Shown: positions 43,308-44,559 of the stretch, piece by piece | How the letters are laid out: each line of letters starts with the position of its first letter | How positions within the stretch are numbered: position 1 is the stretch's first letter | Assembly: GCF_002585305.1 (NCBI RefSeq) | Contig: NZ_NUNF01000044.1 | Location: forward strand, 64,920-109,478 | Direction: 5' to 3' | DNA from: Bacillus sp. AFS037270 | GTDB lineage: Bacteria; Bacillota; Bacilli; Bacillales_B; DSM-18226 | Length of the DNA: 44,559 nucleotides | The notes under the pieces: model-generated | The model's database searches: none | Seen by the model: only the letters and a program-made list of their open reading frames with translations | Told to the model about the DNA's origin: nothing | Made by a program: the position numbers and the translations under genes

Positions 43308-44513
43308 ATGAAGTTAGCAGAGTTAAGAAAAAGTGGTCATGCACCATCATTAGTTGCCTCATTTTTATACTTTGATGTCAGTTTTATGATTTGGGTGATA
43401 TTAGGTGCGCTTGGGGTTTTTATTACAAAGGACTTCGGTCTATCTCCCGCACAAAAAGGACTCATTGTAGGGGTTCCTATTCTTAGTGGTTCATTTTTCC
43501 GGCTGATCCTTGGCGTCTTAACAGACCGAATTGGACCGCGCAAAACAGCCATTATTGGAATGCTTGTCACGTTGGTTCCACTTGTTTGGGGATGGTTATT
43601 TGGCAAGACATTAACAGAACTTTATTTAATAGGTATCCTTCTAGGGGTAGCGGGGGCAAGCTTCGCAGCAGCTATTCCAATGGCAAGCCGCTGGTATCCT
43701 CCTCATTTACAAGGATTAGCGATGGGAATTGCAGGTGCTGGGAACAGTGGAACCCTGTTTGCCACGCTTTTCGGCCCGCGTCTTGCAGAAAATATTGGCT
43801 GGCATAATGTAATTGGGTTAGCAATTATTCCTCTCTCAATTGTATTTATTCTTTATATCCTAATGGCTAAAGATGCACCAGTACAGCCTTCAGCCAAAAA
43901 GGCAGGGAAATATTTTACTATTTTTAAACAGAAGGATACCTTGTATTTCTGCCTGCTTTACAGTGTTACTTTTGGCGGATTTGTTGGATTATCAAGCTTT
44001 TTAAGTATCTTTTTTGTAGACCAATATCAATTATCGAAGGTTAGTGCGGGGGATTTTGTAACACTTTGTGTGGCGGCTGGGAGCTTTTTCCGCCCTGTTG
44101 GCGGTGCCATTGCGGATAAAATTGGCGGCACTCGTCTTTTGACCTTTTTATTTATAGCGATCGCCCTATGCATGTTCGGTGTCAGCCAGCTTCCACCTCT
44201 AGCGCTTGTCACAACTTTATTGTTCTTCGGGATGTTATTCTTGGGAATGGGAAATGGAGCCGTCTTTCAATTAATCCCGCATAGATTTAAAGATGAAATA
44301 GGGAGGATTACCGGCATTGTTGGAGCAGCAGGCGGCATCGGCGGGTTCTTTGTCCCAAATATCCTAGGAACACTCAAACAAATGACAGGAACCTATACAC
44401 CAGGCTTTTTGGTTTATGCTGGAATTGGATTAGCTGGTTTAATCGTCGTACTTATTGCAAAGCTATCTTGGCGAAAAAGCTGGGTATCTAAGGAAGCTTC
44501 TAGACAAATTTAA
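43308..44513 (+). CDS. nasA: Nitrate transporter, MFS (NarK/NasA) family
   Basis: A 401-residue membrane protein with 12 hydrophobic segments that imports nitrate. The first helices carry [22 protein letters not shown] and the MFS loop motif [16 protein letters not shown]. The nitrate signature of helix 5, [21 protein letters not shown], and of helix 11, [19 protein letters not shown], are both present. Divergent position from nasB-nasC is as in B. subtilis. GGAGTG lies 11 bases before the ATG, a little long. The gene ends 46 bases before the window end. Confidence 0.92.
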   Translation: MKLAELRKSGHAPSLVASFLYFDVSFMIWVILGALGVFITKDFGLSPAQKGLIVGVPILSGSFFRLILGVLTDRIGPRKTAIIGMLVTLVPLVWGWLFGKTLTELYLIGILLGVAGASFAAAIPMASRWYPPHLQGLAMGIAGAGNSGTLFATLFGPRLAENIGWHNVIGLAIIPLSIVFILYILMAKDAPVQPSAKKAGKYFTIFKQKDTLYFCLLYSVTFGGFVGLSSFLSIFFVDQYQLSKVSAGDFVTLCVAAGSFFRPVGGAIADKIGGTRLLTFLFIAIALCMFGVSQLPPLALVTTLLFFGMLFLGMGNGAVFQLIPHRFKDEIGRITGIVGAAGGIGGFFVPNILGTLKQMTGTYTPGFLVYAGIGLAGLIVVLIAKLSWRKSWVSKEASRQI

Positions 44514-44539
44514 CTTTTCTCTACAAAACAACTAATCTT

Positions 44540-44559
44540 ATAAGAAAAGCGCAAGCGCC
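44540..44559. repeat. Short repeat at the window end, inverted relative to the window start
   Basis: TAAGAAAAGCGCAAGC near the end is the exact reverse complement of the first 16 bases of the window (GCTTGCGCTTTTCTTA). GCGCTTGCGCTTTT-type elements are dispersed intergenic repeats; here a pair in opposite orientation bounds the window. Confidence 0.6.

Overview
The window reads as a chromosomal segment of a low-GC Gram-positive spore former of the Bacillaceae. The reasons are strong GGAGG ribosome binding sites, a YhcN/YlaJ-type spore lipoprotein, TnrA-type boxes between divergent nasA and nasBC genes, a MalK/MalR-like two-component system, and short dispersed repeats of the kind common in Bacillus-like genomes. 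No rRNA, tRNA, CRISPR array or intact insertion sequence was seen.

Layout. 1-3.8 kb: an ASCH-domain protein, a two-gene GMC/gluconate-2-dehydrogenase-like oxidoreductase operon, and a spore lipoprotein. 3.9-7.1 kb: a TetR regulator with an ABC exporter (one ATPase, two permeases); its promoter carries two TTGAC-N7-GTCAA palindromes. 7.2-10.9 kb: a NERD-domain protein with an apparent N-terminal frameshift, peptidase T, an APH-family kinase and a 41-residue DUF4023-like protein. 10.9-15.4 kb: an actin-like ParM/StbA protein with a ribbon-helix-helix partner, preceded by a dense array of GTAAAC-type hexamers. That array plus the 3' part of an L,D-transpeptidase gene has been tandemly duplicated, leaving a second array and a decayed transpeptidase copy. 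15.7-16.5 kb: an RluF-type pseudouridine synthase.

16.6-26.5 kb (minus strand): a C4-dicarboxylate and fumarate-respiration block. A MalK/MalR-like sensor and regulator sit upstream of an operon holding a DASS transporter, a previously unlisted 55-residue Cys-rich protein, two-subunit class I fumarase (or tartrate dehydratase), and a class E succinate dehydrogenase/fumarate reductase (flavoprotein, iron-sulfur protein, HdrB-like subunit). Together these could import malate, dehydrate it to fumarate, reduce that to succinate and export succinate. A near-ideal Rex operator (also readable as an Fnr box) lies just before the transporter, and a close relative lies before the sensor gene.

27.1-31.6 kb: a fructoselysine operon of the E. 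coli type (frlC remnant, frlA, frlB, frlD, frlR), with the same 22-base block downstream of the -10 of both promoters. 31.7-34.6 kb: carboxynorspermidine dehydrogenase and decarboxylase, preceded by a leader of about 400 nt with long competing helices and an intrinsic terminator; I do not recognise this RNA. 34.6-38.4 kb: an AraC regulator divergent from a GH2 glycosidase. 38.4-44.5 kb: nitrate assimilation genes nasC and nasB divergent from nasA, with two TnrA-like boxes between them and a 27-codon reading frame in the nasA leader.

Functions were assigned from protein motifs, length and gene context by eye; no database search was run.
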